Source: Mimachlamys varia
Lineage: Eukaryota; Mollusca; Bivalvia; Pectinida; Pectinidae
Direction of reading: 5' to 3'
DNA: 64,000 nt
Assembly: GCA_947623455.1 (NCBI GenBank)
Contig: OX392538.1
Coordinates: 186,001-250,000, forward strand
This document shows positions 31,424 to 47,093 of this stretch, one piece after another. Numbering within the stretch: position 1 is the first letter of the stretch; each line of letters begins with the position of its first letter. A model generated the notes under the pieces. It was not told the DNA's origin and searched no databases. It saw only the letters and a list, made by a program, of their open reading frames with translations. Position numbers and translations under genes: made by a program.

Positions 31424-32646
31424 AACAAAACGATATCACTGGAGACAACACGTATACAGGAAACACCAATAACAAAATGATATCACTGGAGACAGCACAT
31501 ACACAGGAAACATCATTAACAAAATGATATTACTGGAGACAACACATACACAGGAAACACCAATTACAAAACGATATCATTGGAGACAACACACACACAG
31601 GAAACACCAATAACAAAACGATATCACTGAAGACAACACATTAACAGGAAACTCAAATAACAAACCGATATCACTGGAGACAAAACATACACAGGAAACA
31701 CCAATAACAAAACGACATCACTGGAGACAACACATACACAGGAAACACCAATAACAAAACGATATCACTCGAGACAACACATACACAGAAAACACCAATA
31801 ACATAACGATATCAATCGAGACAACACATACGCAGGAAACACAAGAACAAAAACAATATCACTGGAGACAACACATACACAGGAAACACCAATAACAAAA
31901 CGATATCACCGGAGACAACACATACATAGGAAACACCAATAACAAAACGATATCACTGGAAATAACACATACACAGGAAACAACAATAACAAAACGATAT
32001 CACTGGAGACAACACATACACCGGAAACACCAATAACAAAACGATATCACTGGAGACAGCACATACACAGGAAACATGAATAACAAAACGATATCACTCG
32101 AGACAACACATACACAGGAAACACCAATAACATAACGATATCACTGGAGACAGCACATACACAGAAAACACCAATAACATAACGATATCACTGGAGACAA
32201 CACATACACAGGAAACACCAATAACAAAACGATATCACTGGAGACAACACATTCACAGGAAACACCAATAACAAAACGATATCACTGGAGACAGCACATA
32301 CACAGGAAACACCAATAACATAACGATATCACTGGAGACAACACATACACAGGAAACACCAATAACAAAACGATATCACTGGAGACAACAAATACACAGG
32401 AAACACCAATAACAAAACGATATCACTGGAGACAACACATAGACAGGAAACACCAATAACAAAACGATATCACTGGAGACAGCACATACACAGGAAACAC
32501 CAATAACAAAACGATATCACTGGAGACAGCACATACACAGGAAACACCAATAACAAAACGATATCACTGGAGACAACACATACACAGGAAACACCAATAA
32601 CATAACGATATCACTGGAGACAGCTCATACACAGGAAACACCAATA
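31424..32646. repeat. 26-unit (1,222-bp) higher-order repeat, copy 3 of 3
   Basis: Nearly the same as copy 2, with the CATGAATAAC unit at about 32,075 and the last GACAGCTCATACAC landmark at about 32,620. Beyond this point the unit order changes, so the tandem run is limited to three copies. Confidence 0.88.
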
Positions 32647-33259
32647 ACAAAACGATATCACTGGAGACAACACATACACAGGAAACACCAATAACAAAAC
32701 GAAATCACTGGAGACAGCACATACACAGGAAACACCAATAACAAAACGATATCACTGGAGACAGCACATACACAGGAAACACCAATAACATAACGATATC
32801 ACTGGAGACAACACATACACAGGAAACACCAATAACAAAACGATATCACTGGAGACAACACATTCACAGGAAACACCAATAACAAAACGATATCACTGGA
32901 GACAACACATAGACAGGAAACACCAATAACAAAACGACATCACTGGAGACAACACATACACAGGAAACACCAATAACAAAACGATATCACTGGAGACAGC
33001 ACATACACAGGAAACACCAATAACAAAACGATATCACTGGAGACAACACATTCACAGGAAACACCAATAACAAAACGATATCACTGAAGACAGCACATAC
33101 ACAGGAAACACCAATAACAAAACGATATCACTGGAGACAATACATACACAGGAAACACAAATAACAAAACGATATCACTGGAGACAGCACATACACAGGA
33201 AACACCATTAACAAAATGATATCACAGGAGACACCACATTCACAGGAAACACCAATAAC

Positions 33260-36200
33260 AAATTGATATCACCGGAGACAACACATACACCGGAAACACC
33301 AATAACAAAACGATATCACCGGAGACAACACATACACAGGAAACACCAATAACAAAACGATATCACTGGAGACAACACATTCACAGGAAACAACAATAAC
33401 AAAACGACATCACTGGAGACAACACATACACAGGAAACACCAATAACAAAACGATATCACTCGAGACAACACATACACAGGAAACACCAAAAGCAAAACG
33501 ATATCACCGGAGACAACACATGCACCGGAAACACCAATAACAAAAAAACATCACTGGAGACAACACATACACAGGAAACACCAATAACAAAACGATATCA
33601 CTGGAGACAACACATACACAGGAAACACCAATAACAAAACGATATCACTGGAAATAACACATACATAGGAAACACCAATAACAAAACGATATCACTGGAG
33701 ACAGCACATACACAGGAAACACCAATAACAAAACGATATCACTGGAGACAGCACATACACAGGAAACACCAATAACATAACGATATCACTGGAGACAACA
33801 CATACACAGGAAACACCAATAACAAAACGATATCACTGGAGACAACACATTCACAGGAAACACCAATAACAAAACGATATCACTGGAGACAGCACATACA
33901 CAGGAAACACCAATAACATAACGATATCACTGGAGACAACACATACACAGGAAACACCAATAACAAAACGATATCACTGGAGACAACAAATACACAGGAA
34001 ACACCAATAACAAAACGATATCACTGGAGACAACACATAGACAGGAAACACCAATAACAAAACGACATCACTGGAGACAACACATACACAGGAAACACCG
34101 ATAACAAAATGATATCACTGGAGACAATACATACACAGGAAACACAAATAACAAAACGATATCACTGGAGACAGCACATACACAGGAAACACCAATAACA
34201 AAACAATATCACTGGAGACAACACATACACAGGAAACACCAATAACAAAACGATATCAAAGAAGACAACACATTCACAGGAAACACCAATAACAAATTGA
34301 TATCACCGGAGACAACACATACACAGGAAACACCAATAACAAAACGATATCACTGGAGACAGCACATACACAGGAAACACCAATAACAAAACGATATCAC
34401 TGGAAATAACACATACACAGGAAACACCAATAACAAAACGATATCACTGGAGACAACACATTCACAGGAAACACCAATAACAAAACGATATCACTCGAGA
34501 CAACACATACACAGGAAACACCAAAAGCAAAACGATATCACCGGAGACAACACATGCACCGGAAACACCAATAACAAAAAGACATCACTGGAGACAACAC
34601 ATACACAGGAAACACCAATAACAAAACGATATCACTGGAGACAACACATACACAGGAAACACCAATAACAAAACGATATCACTGGAAATAACACATACAT
34701 AGGAAACACCAATAACAAAACGATATCACTGGAGACAGCACATACACAGGAAACACCAATAACAAAACGATATCACTGGAGACAGCACATACACAGGAAA
34801 CACCAATAACATAACGATATCACTGGAGACAACACATACACAGGAAACACCAATAACAAAACGATATCACTGGAGACAACACATTCACAGGAAACACCAA
34901 TAACAAAACGATATCACTGGAGACAGCACATACACAGGAAACACCAATAACATAACGATATCACTGGAGACAACACATACACAGGAAACACCAATAACAA
35001 AACGATATCACTGGAGACAACAAATACACAGGAAACACCAATAACAAAACGATATCACTGGAGACAACACATAGACAGGAAACACCAATAACAAAACGAC
35101 ATCACTGGAGACAACACATACACAGGAAACACCGATAACAAAATGATATCACTGGAGACAATACATACACAGGAAACACAAATAACAAAACGATATCACT
35201 GGAGACAGCACATACACAGGAAACACCAATAACAAAACAATATCACTGGAGACAACACATACACAGGAAACACCAATAACAAAACGATATCAAAGAAGAC
35301 AACACATTCACAGGAAACACCAATAACAAATTGATATCACCGGAGACAACACATACACAGGAAACACCAATAACAAAACGATATCACTGGAGACAGCACA
35401 TACACAGGAAACACAAATAACAAAACGATATCACTGGAAATAACACATACACAGGAAACACCAATAACAAAACGATATCACTGGAGACAACACATTCACA
35501 GGAAACACCAATAACAAAACGACATCACTGGAGACAACACATACACAGGAAACACCAATAACAAAACGATATCACTGGAGACAACACATACACAGGAAAC
35601 ACCAATAACAAAACGATATCACTGGAGACAGCACATACACAGGAAACACCAATAACAAAACGATATCACTGGAGACAGCACATACACAGGAAACACCAAT
35701 AACATAACGATATCACTGGAGACAACACATACACAGGAAACACCAATAACAAAACGATATCACTGGAGACAACACATTCACAGGAAACACCAATAACAAA
35801 ACGATATCACTGGAGACAACACATACACAGGAAACACAAATAACAAAACGATATCACTGGAGACAGCACATACACAGGAAACACCATTAACAAAATGATA
35901 TCACAGGAGACACCACATTCACAGGAAACACCAATAACAAATTGATATCACCGGAGACAACACATACACCGGAAACACCAATAACAAAACGATATCACCG
36001 GAGACAACACATACACAGGAAACACCAATAACAAAACGATATCACTGGAGACAACACATTCACAGGAAACAACAATAACAAAACGACATCACTGGAGACA
36101 ACACATACACAGGAAACACCAATAACAAAACGATATCACTCGAGACAACACATACACAGGAAACACCAAAAGCAAAACGATATCACCGGAGACAACACAT

Positions 36201-37200
36201 GCACCGGAAACACCAATAACAAAAAGACATCACTGGAGACAACACATACACAGGAAACACCAATAACAAAACGATATCACTGGAGACAACACATACACAG
36301 GAAACACCAATAACAAAACGATATCACTGGAAATAACACATACATAGGAAACACCAATAACAAAACGATATCACTGGAGACAGCACATACACAGGAAACA
36401 CCAATAACAAAACGATATCACTGGAGACAGCACATACACAGGAAACACCAATAACATAACGATATCACTGGAGACAACACATACACAGGAAACACCAATA
36501 ACAAAACGATATCACTGGAGACAACACATTCACAGGAAACACCAATAACAAAACGATATCACTGGAGACAGCACATACACAGGAAACACCAATAACATAA
36601 CGATATCACTGGAAACAACACATACACAGGAAACACCAATAACAAAACGATATCACTGGAGACAACAAATACACAGGAAACACCAATAACAAAACGATAT
36701 CACTGGAGACAACACATAGACAGGAAACACCAATAACAAAACGACATCACTGGAGACAACACATACACAGGAAACACCGATAACAAAATGATATCACTGG
36801 AGACAATACATACACAGGAAACACAAATAACAAAACGATATCACTGGAGACAGCACATACACAGGAAACACCAATAACAAAACAATATCACTGGAGACAA
36901 CACATACACAGGAAACACCAATAACAAAACGATATCAAAGAAGACAACACATTCACAGGAAACACCAATAACAAATTGATATCACCGGAGACAACACATA
37001 CACAGGAAACACCAATAACAAAACGATATCACTGGAGACAGCACATACACAGGAAACACCAATAACAAAACGATATCACTGGAAATAACACATACACAGG
37101 AAACACCAATAACAAAACGATATCACTGGAGACAACACATTCACAGGAAACACCAATAACAAAACGACATCACTGGAGACAACACATACACAGGAAACAC
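33260..37200. repeat. Nested blocks at 22- and 35-unit spacing
   Basis: ACATGCACCGG occurs at 33,521, 34,555 and 36,200, and GATATCAAAGAAGAC at 34,252, 35,286 and 36,931. The first interval is 1,034 bp (22 x 47) and the second 1,645 bp (35 x 47) for both markers. The longer spacing includes the extra ACCACATTCACAGG and ACCGG units (about 35,880-36,060) that are also present before 33,521. This suggests a 35-unit parent block and a 22-unit shortened copy. Confidence 0.85.
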
Positions 37201-39600
37201 CAATAACAAAACGATATCACTCGAGACAACACATACACAGGAAACACCAAAAGCAAAACGATATCACCGGAGACAACACATACACAGGAAACACCAATAA
37301 CAAAACGACATCACTGGAGACAACACATACACAGGAAACACCAATAACAAAACGATATCACTCGAGACAACACATACACCGGAAACACCAATAACAAAAC
37401 GATATCACCGGAGATAACACATAGACAGGAAACAACAATAACAAAACGATATCACTGGAGACAACACATACACCGGAAACACCAATAACATAACGATATC
37501 ACTGGAGACAACACATACATAGGAAACACCAATAACAAAACGATATCACTGGAGACAACACATACACAGGAAACATCAATAACAAAACGATATTACTGGA
37601 GACAACAACTACACAGGAAACACCAATAACAAAACGATATCACTGGAGACAACACATAGACAGGAAACACCAATAACAAAACGATATCACTGGAGACAAC
37701 ACATACACCGGAAACACCAATAACATAACGATATCACTGGAGACAACACATACACAGGAAACATCAATAACAAAACGATATTACTGGAGACAACACATAC
37801 ACAGGAAACACCATTAACAAAACGATATCACTGGAGACAACACATACACAGGAAACATCAATAACAAAACGATATTACTGGAGACAACAACTACACAGGA
37901 AACACCAATAACAAAACGAAATCACTAGAGACAACACTTGCACAGGAAACACAAAAACATAACGAAATCACTGGAGACAACACATAGACAGGAAACAACA
38001 ATAACAAAACGACATCACTGGAGACAACACATACACAGGAAACACCAATAACAAAACGATATCACTGGAGATAACACATACACAGGAAACACCAATAACA
38101 AAACGATATCACTGGAGACAACACATACACAGGAAACACCAATAACAGAACGATATCACTGGAGACAACACATACACAGGAAACACCAATAACAGAACGA
38201 TATCACTGGAGACAACACGTATACAGGAAACACCAATAACAAAATGATATCACTGGAGACAACACATACACAGAAAACACCAATAACAAAACGATATCAC
38301 TGGAGACAGCACATACACAGGAAACATCAATAACAAAACAATATTGCTGGAGACAACACATACACAGAAAACACCAATAACAAATCGATATCACCGGAGA
38401 CAACACATACACATGAAACTCAAATAACAAAACGATATCATTGGAGACAACACACACACAGGAAACACCAATAACAAAACGATATCACTGGAGACAACAC
38501 ATTAACAGGAAACTCAAATAACAAACCGATATCACTGGAGACAAAACATACACAGGAAACACCAATAACAAAACGACATCACTGGAGACAACACATACAC
38601 AGGAAACACCAATAACAAAACGATATCACTCGAGACAACACATACACAGGAAACACAAATAACAAAACAATATCACTGGAGACAACACATACACAGGAAA
38701 CACCAATAACAAAACGATATCACCGGAGACAACACATACACAGGAAACACCAATAACAAAACGAAATCACTCGAGACAACACATACACAGGAAACACCAA
38801 TAACAAAACGATATCACTCGAGACAACACATACACAGGAAACACCAATAGCAAAACGATATCACCGGAGACAACACATACACAGGAAACACCAATAACAA
38901 AAAGACATCACTGGAGACAACACATACACAGGAAACACCAATAACAAAACGATATCACTGGAGACAACACATACACCGGAAACACCAATAACAAAACGAT
39001 ATCACTGGAGACAACACGTACACCGGAAACACCAATAACAAAACGATATCACTGGTGACAACACATACACAGGAAACACCAATAACAAAACGATATTACT
39101 GGAGACAACACATACACCGGAAACACCAATAACAAAACGATATCACTGGTGACAACACATACACAGGAAACACCAATAACAAAACGATATCACTGGAGAC
39201 AACACATACACAGGAAACACCAATAACAAAACGATATCACTGGAGACAGCACATACACAGGAAACACAAATAACATAACGATATCACTGGAGACAACACA
39301 TACACAGGAAACACCAATAACAAAACGATATCACTGGAGACAACACATTCACAGGAAACACCAATAACAAAACGATATCACTGGAGACAGCACATACACA
39401 GGAAACACCAATAACATAACGATATCACTGGAGACAACACATACACAGGAAACACCAATAACAAAACGATATCACTGGAGACAACAAATACACAGGAAAC
39501 ACCAATAACAAAACGATATCACTGGAGACAACACATAGACAGGAAACACCAATAACAAAACGACATCACTGGAGACAACACATACACAGGAAACACCAAT
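35700..39600. repeat. Long block duplicated at 51.5-55.4 kb (offset 15,838 bp)
   Basis: Landmarks at constant offset: ACCATTAACAAAATG at 35,883 and 51,721, ACATGCACCGG at 36,200 and 52,038, GATATCAAAGAAG at 36,931 and 52,769, and ACAGAACGATATC at 38,146 and 53,984. The offset is 337 x 47 minus 1, which equals the sum of the odd-length units lying between (five of -1, two of +2). The copies differ by scattered substitutions. Confidence 0.88.
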
Positions 39601-41450
39601 AACAAAACGATATCACTGGAGACAACACATACACAGGAAACACCAATAACAAAACGATATCACTGGAGACAACAAATACACAGGAAACACCAATAACAAA
39701 ACGATATCACTGGAGACAACAAATACACAGGAAACACCAATAACAAAACGATACCACTGGAGACAACACATACACAGGAAACACCAATAACAAAACGACA
39801 TCACTGGAGACAACACATACACAGGAAACACCGATAACAAAATGATATCACTGGAGACAATACATACACAGGAAACACCAATAACAAAACGATATCACTC
39901 GAGACAACACATACACAGGAAACACCAAAAGCAAAACGATATCACCGGAGACAACACATACACCGGAAACACCAATAACAAAAAGACATCACTGGAGACA
40001 ACACATACACAGGAAACACCAATAACAAAACGATATCACTCGAGACAACACATACACAGGAAACACCAATAACAAAACGATATCACTGGAGACAACACAT
40101 TCACAGGAAACACCAATAACAAAACGACATCACTGGAGACAACACATACACAGGAAACACCAATAACAAAACGATATCACTCGAGACAACACATACACAG
40201 GAAACACCAAAAGCAAAACGATATCACCGGAGACAACACATACACAGGAAACACCAATAACAAAACGACATCACTGGAGACAACACATACACAGGAAACA
40301 CCAATAACAAAACGATATCACTCGAGACAACACATACACAGGAAACACCAATAACAAAACGATATCACCAGAGATAACACATAGACAGGAAACAACAATA
40401 ACAAAACGATATCACTGGAGACAACACATACACCGGAAACACCAATAACATAACGATATCACTGGAGACAACACATACATAGGAAACACCAATAACAAAA
40501 CGATATCACTGGAGACAACACATACACAGGAAACATCAATAACAAAACGATATTACTGGAGACAACAACTACACAGGAAACACCAATAACAAAACGATAT
40601 CACTGGAGACAACACATAGACAGGAAACACCAATAACAAAACGATATCACTGGAGACAACACATACACCGGAAACACCAATAACATAACGATATCACTGG
40701 AGACAACACATACACAGGAAACATCAATAACAAAACGATATTACTGGAGACAACACATACACAGGAAACACCATTAACAAAACGATATCACTGGAGACAA
40801 CACATACACAGGAAACATCAATAACAAAACGATATTACTGGAGACAACACATACACAGGAAACACCATTAACAAAACGATATCACTGGAGACAACACATA
40901 CACAGGAAACATCAATAACAAAACGATATTACTGGAGACAACAACTACACAGGAAACACCAATAACAAAACGAAATCACTAGAGACAACACTTGCACAGG
41001 AAACACAAAAACATAACGATATCACTGGAGACAACACGTAGACAGGAAACAACAATAACAAAACGACATCACTGGAGACAACACATACACAGGAAACAAC
41101 AATAACAAAACGACATCACTGGAGACAACACATACACAGGAAACACCATTAACAAAACGATATCACTGGAGACAACACATACACAGGAAACATCAATAAC
41201 AAAACGATATTACTGGAGACAACAACTACACAGGAAACACCAATAACAAAACGAAATCACTAGAGACAACACTTGCACAGGAAACACAAAAACATAACGA
41301 TATCACTGGAGACAACACGTAGACAGGAAACAACAATAACAAAACGATATCACTGGAGACAACACATAGACAGGAAACAACAATAACAAAACGACATCAC
41401 TGGAGACAACACATACACAGGAAACACCAATAACAAAACGATATCACTGG
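37380..41450. repeat. Partial tandem copies at 63- and 72-unit offsets
   Basis: GAGATAACACATAGACAGG is at 37,411 and 40,371 (63 x 47 minus 1), and ACAGAACGATATC at 38,146 and 41,528 (72 x 47 minus 2). The missing bases are explained by marker units near 37,950, 41,006 and 41,285. The growth from 63 to 72 units reflects extra local duplication of the CACTTGCACAGG segment at about 40,850-41,340. Confidence 0.78.
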
Positions 41451-41739
41451 AGATAACACATACACAGGAAACACCAATAACAAAACGATATCACTGGAGA
41501 CAACACATACACAGGAAACACCAATAACAGAACGATATCACTGGAGACAACACATACACAGGAAACACCAATAACAGAACGATATCACTGGAGACAACAC
41601 GTATACAGGAAACACCAATAACAAAATGATATCACTGGAGACAACACATACACAGAAAACACCAATAACAAAACGATATCACTGGAGACAGCACATACAC
41701 AGGAAACATCAATAACAAAACAATATTACTGGAGACAAC

Positions 41740-43350
41740 ACATACACAGAAAACACCAATAACAAATCGATATCACCGGAGACAACACATACACATGAAA
41801 CTCAAATAACAAAACGATATCATTGGAGACAACACACACACAGGAAACACCAATAACAAAACGATATCACTGGAGACAACACATTAACAGGAAACTCAAA
41901 TAACAAACCGATATCACTGGAGACAAAACATACACAGGAAACACCAATAACAAAACGACATCACTGGAGACAACACATACACAGGAAACACCAATAACAA
42001 AACGATATCACTCGAGACAACACATACACAGGAAACACCAATAACATAACGATATCACTCGAGACAACACATACGCAGGAAACACAAATAACAAAACAAT
42101 ATCACTGGAGACAACACATACACATGAAACACCAATAACAAAACGATATCACCGGAGACAACACATACACAGGAAACACCAATAACAAAACGAAATCACT
42201 CGAGACAACACATACACAGGAAACACCAATAACAAAACGATATCACTCGAGACAACACATACACAGGAAACACCAATAGCAAAACGATATCACCGGAGAC
42301 AGCACATACACAGGAAACACAAATAACATAACGATATCACTGGAGACAACACATACACAGGAAACACCAATAACAAAACGATATCACTGGAGACAACACG
42401 TATACAGGAAACACCAATAACAAAATGATATCACTGGAGACAACACATACACAGAAAACACCAATAACAAAACGATATCACTGGAGACAGCACATACACA
42501 GGAAACATCAATAACAAAACAATATTACTGGAGACAACACATACACAGAAAACACCAATAACAAATCGATATCACCGGAGACAACACATACACATGAAAC
42601 TCAAATAACAAAACGATATCATTGGAGACAACACACACACAGGAAACACCAATAACAAAACGATATCACTGGAGACAACACATTAACAGGAAACTCAAAT
42701 AACAAACCGATATCACTGGAGACAAAACATACACAGGAAACACCAATAACAAAACGACATCACTGGAGACAACACATACACAGGAAACACCAATAACAAA
42801 ACGATATCACTCGAGACAACACATACACAGGAAACACCAATAACATAACGATATCACTCGAGACAACACATACGCAGGAAACACAAATAACAAAACAATA
42901 TCACTGGAGACAACACATACACATGAAACACCAATAACAAAACGATATCACCGGAGACAACACATACACAGGAAACACCAATAACAAAACGAAATCACTC
43001 GAGACAACACATACACAGGAAACACCAATAACAAAACGATATCACTCGAGACAACACATACACAGGAAACACCAATAGCAAAACGATATCACCGGAGACA
43101 ACACATACACAGGAAACACCAATAACAAAAAGACATCACTGGAGACAACACATACACAGGAAACACCAATAACAAAACGATATCACTGGAGACAACACAT
43201 ACACCGGAAACACCAATAACAAAACGATATCACTGGAGACAACACGTACACCGGAAACACCAATAACAAAACGATATCACTGGTGACAACACATACACAG
43301 GAAACACCAATAACAAAACGATATTACTGGAGACAACACATACACCGGAA
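41740..43350. repeat. 17-unit (799-bp) tandem duplication
   Basis: AACAAATCGATATCACCGG begins at 41,761 and again at 42,560, 799 bp later (17 x 47). It is followed both times by CATGAAACTC, ACATTAACAGG, ACAAACCGATATC, ACATACGCAGG and CACATGAAACACC units. The second copy continues into the AAAGACATC and ACACGTACACCGG units seen also at 38.9 and 54.8 kb. Confidence 0.85.
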
Positions 43351-43799
43351 ACACCAATAACAAAACGATATCACTGGTGACAACACATACACAGGAAACA
43401 CCAATAACAAAACGATATCACTGGAGACAACACATACACAGGAAACACCAATAACAAAACGATATCACTGGAGACAGCACATACACAGGAAACACAAATA
43501 ACATAACGATATCACTGGAGACAACACATACACAGGAAACACCAATAACAAAACGATATCACTGGAGACAACACATTCACAGGAAACACCAATAACAAAA
43601 CGATATCACTGGAGACAGCACATACACAGGAAACACCAATAACATAACGATATCACTGGAGACAACACATACACAGGAAACACCAATAACAAAACGATAT
43701 CACTGGAGACAACAAATACACAGGAAACACCAATAACAAAACGATATCACTGGAGACAACACATAGACAGGAAACACCAATAACAAAACGACATCACTG

Positions 43800-45446
43800 G
43801 AGACAACACATACACAGGAAACACCAATAACAAAACGATATCACTGGAGACAACACATACACAGGAAACACCAATAACAAAACGATATCACTGGAGACAA
43901 CAAATACACAGGAAACACCAATAACAAAACGATATCACTGGAGACAACACATACACAGGAAACACCAATAACAAAACGATATCACTGGAGACAACACATA
44001 CACAGGAAACACCAATAACAAAACGATATCACTGGAGACAACAAATACACAGGAAACACCAATAACAAAACGATACCACTGGAGACAACACATACACAGG
44101 AAACACCAATAACAAAACGACATCACTGGAGACAACACATACACAGGAAACACCGATAACAAAATGATATCACTGGAGACAATACATACACAGGAAACAC
44201 CAATAACAAAACGATATCACTCGAGACAACACATACACAGGAAACACCAAAAGCAAAACGATATCACCGGAGACAACACATACACCGGAAACACCAATAA
44301 CAAAAAGACATCACTGGAGACAACACATACACAGGAAACACCAATAACAAAACGATATCACTGGAGACAACACATACACAGGAAATACCAATAACAAAAC
44401 GATATCACTGGAGACAACACATACACAGGAAACACCAATAACAAAACGATATCACTGGAGACAACACATACACCGGAAACACCAATAACAAAACGATATC
44501 ACTGGAAATAACACATACATAGGAAACACCAATAACAAAACGATATCTCTGGAGACAACACATTCACAGGAAACACCAATAACAAAACGATATCACTGGA
44601 GACAGCACATACACAGGAAACACCAATAACATAACGATACCACTGGAGACAACAAATACACAGGAAACACCAATAACAAAACGATATCACTGGAGACAAC
44701 AAATACACAGGAAACACCAATAACAAAACGATATCACTGGAGACAACACATAGACAGGAAACAACAATAACAAAACGATATCACTGGAGACAACACATAT
44801 GGACAGGAAACACCAATAACAAAACGATATCACTGGAAATAACACATACACAGGAAACACCAATAACAAAACGATATCACTGGAGACAGCACATACACAG
44901 GAAACACCAATAACAAAACGATATCACTGGAGACAGCACATACACAGGAAACACCAATAACATAACGATATCACTGGAGACAACACATACACAGGAAACA
45001 CCAATAACAAAACGATATCACTGGAGACAACACATTCACAGGAAACACCAATAACAAAACGATATCACTGGAGACAGCACATACACCGGAAACACCAATA
45101 ACATAACGATATCACTGGAGACAACAAATACACAGGAAACACCAATAACAAAACGATATCACTGGAGACAACACATACACAGGAAACACCAATAACAAAA
45201 CGATATCACTGGAGACAACACATACACAGGAAACACCAATAACAAAACGATATCACTGGAGACAACACATACACAGGAAACACCAATAACAAAACGATAT
45301 CACTGGAGACAGCACATACACAGGAAACACCAATAACAAAACGATATCACTGGAGACAGCACATACACCGGAAACACCAATAACAAAACGATATCACTGG
45401 AGACAACACATAGACAGGAAACACCAATAACAAAACGACATCACTG
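43800..45446. repeat. 35-unit (1,647-bp) higher-order repeat, copy 1 of 2
   Basis: All landmarks recur 1,647 bp downstream: GATACCACTGG near 44,073, CACCGATAACAAAATG near 44,153, GATATCTCTGG near 44,543 and the rare ACATATGGACAGG near 44,796. The length is 35 x 47 + 2, the extra two bases being the ACATATGGACAGG unit. One substitution between copies is clear: C at 44,640 against T at 46,287. Confidence 0.92.
44785..44815. repeat. 49-bp marker unit (ACATATGGACAGG), copy 1
   Basis: Two extra bases relative to ACATAGACAGG give a 49-bp unit. Only three such units occur in the window (about 44,796, 46,443 and 57,111). All sit in the same neighbourhood: an ACAACAATAAC unit before and an ACTGGAAATAAC unit after. 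Confidence 0.92.
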
Positions 45447-47093
45447 GAGACAACACATACACAGGAAACACCAATAACAAAACGATATCACTGGAGACAA
45501 CACATACACAGGAAACACCAATAACAAAACGATATCACTGGAGACAACAAATACACAGGAAACACCAATAACAAAACGATATCACTGGAGACAACACATA
45601 CACAGGAAACACCAATAACAAAACGATATCACTGGAGACAACACATACACAGGAAACACCAATAACAAAACGATATCACTGGAGACAACAAATACACAGG
45701 AAACACCAATAACAAAACGATACCACTGGAGACAACACATACACAGGAAACACCAATAACAAAACGACATCACTGGAGACAACACATACACAGGAAACAC
45801 CGATAACAAAATGATATCACTGGAGACAATACATACACAGGAAACACCAATAACAAAACGATATCACTCGAGACAACACATACACAGGAAACACCAAAAG
45901 CAAAACGATATCACCGGAGACAACACATACACCGGAAACACCAATAACAAAAAGACATCACTGGAGACAACACATACACAGGAAACACCAATAACAAAAC
46001 GATATCACTGGAGACAACACATACACAGGAAATACCAATAACAAAACGATATCACTGGAGACAACACATACACAGGAAACACCAATAACAAAACGATATC
46101 ACTGGAGACAACACATACACCGGAAACACCAATAACAAAACGATATCACTGGAAATAACACATACATAGGAAACACCAATAACAAAACGATATCTCTGGA
46201 GACAACACATTCACAGGAAACACCAATAACAAAACGATATCACTGGAGACAGCACATACACAGGAAACACCAATAACATAACGATATCACTGGAGACAAC
46301 AAATACACAGGAAACACCAATAACAAAACGATATCACTGGAGACAACAAATACACAGGAAACACCAATAACAAAACGATATCACTGGAGACAACACATAG
46401 ACAGGAAACAACAATAACAAAACGATATCACTGGAGACAACACATATGGACAGGAAACACCAATAACAAAACGATATCACTGGAAATAACACATACACAG
46501 GAAACACCAATAACAAAACGATATCACTGGAGACAGCACATACACAGGAAACACCAATAACAAAACGATATCACTGGAGACAGCACATACACAGGAAACA
46601 CCAATAACATAACGATATCACTGGAGACAACACATACACAGGAAACACCAATAACAAAACGATATCACTGGAGACAACACATTCACAGGAAACACCAATA
46701 ACAAAACGATATCACTGGAGACAGCACATACACCGGAAACACCAATAACATAACGATATCACTGGAGACAACAAATACACAGGAAACACCAATAACAAAA
46801 CGATATCACTGGAGACAACACATACACAGGAAACACCAATAACAAAACGATATCACTGGAGACAACACATACACAGGAAACACCAATAACAAAACGATAT
46901 CACTGGAGACAACACATACACAGGAAACACCAATAACAAAACGATATCACTGGAGACAGCACATACACAGGAAACACCAATAACAAAACGATATCACTGG
47001 AGACAGCACATACACCGGAAACACCAATAACAAAACGATATCACTGGAGACAACAAATACACAGGAAACACCAATAACAAAACGATATCACTG
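45447..47093. repeat. 35-unit (1,647-bp) higher-order repeat, copy 2 of 2
   Basis: Nearly identical to the preceding block. The same series, without the exact tandem arrangement, appears again in part at 55.6-57.4 kb. Near-identity over 1.6 kb of an otherwise variable array implies a recent duplication, or an assembly duplication. Confidence 0.9.
46432..46462. repeat. 49-bp marker unit (ACATATGGACAGG), copy 2
   Basis: Same two-base insertion and flanks as the unit near 44,796, exactly 1,647 bp downstream. Confidence 0.92.

Noticed and set aside
39613..39840. Minus-strand open reading frames of 60-84 codons (also near 3,855, 11,094, 12,739, 28,992, 38,203, 43,935, 44,499, 44,687, 45,582, 46,334, 55,592, 57,002, 58,789 and 61,370)
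   Set aside because: The unit is 47 bp, so the frame cycles every three units (141 bp) and the TGA in the reverse complement of ATATCACTGG normally stops all frames within that distance. The longer frames occur where a point variant removes that TGA (GATACCACTGG, GATATAACTGG, GATATGACCGG) or an indel shifts the frame. The peptides are Cys/Val/Leu-rich repeat read-through with no domain, and position follows the repeat variant.
39842..40072. Plus-strand open reading frames of 76 codons (also 44,164 and 45,811)
   Set aside because: These are Thr/His/Gln/Asn-rich translations of the repeat starting at an ATGATATC variant. They recur only because the surrounding block is duplicated, and there is no start context or codon signature of a gene.
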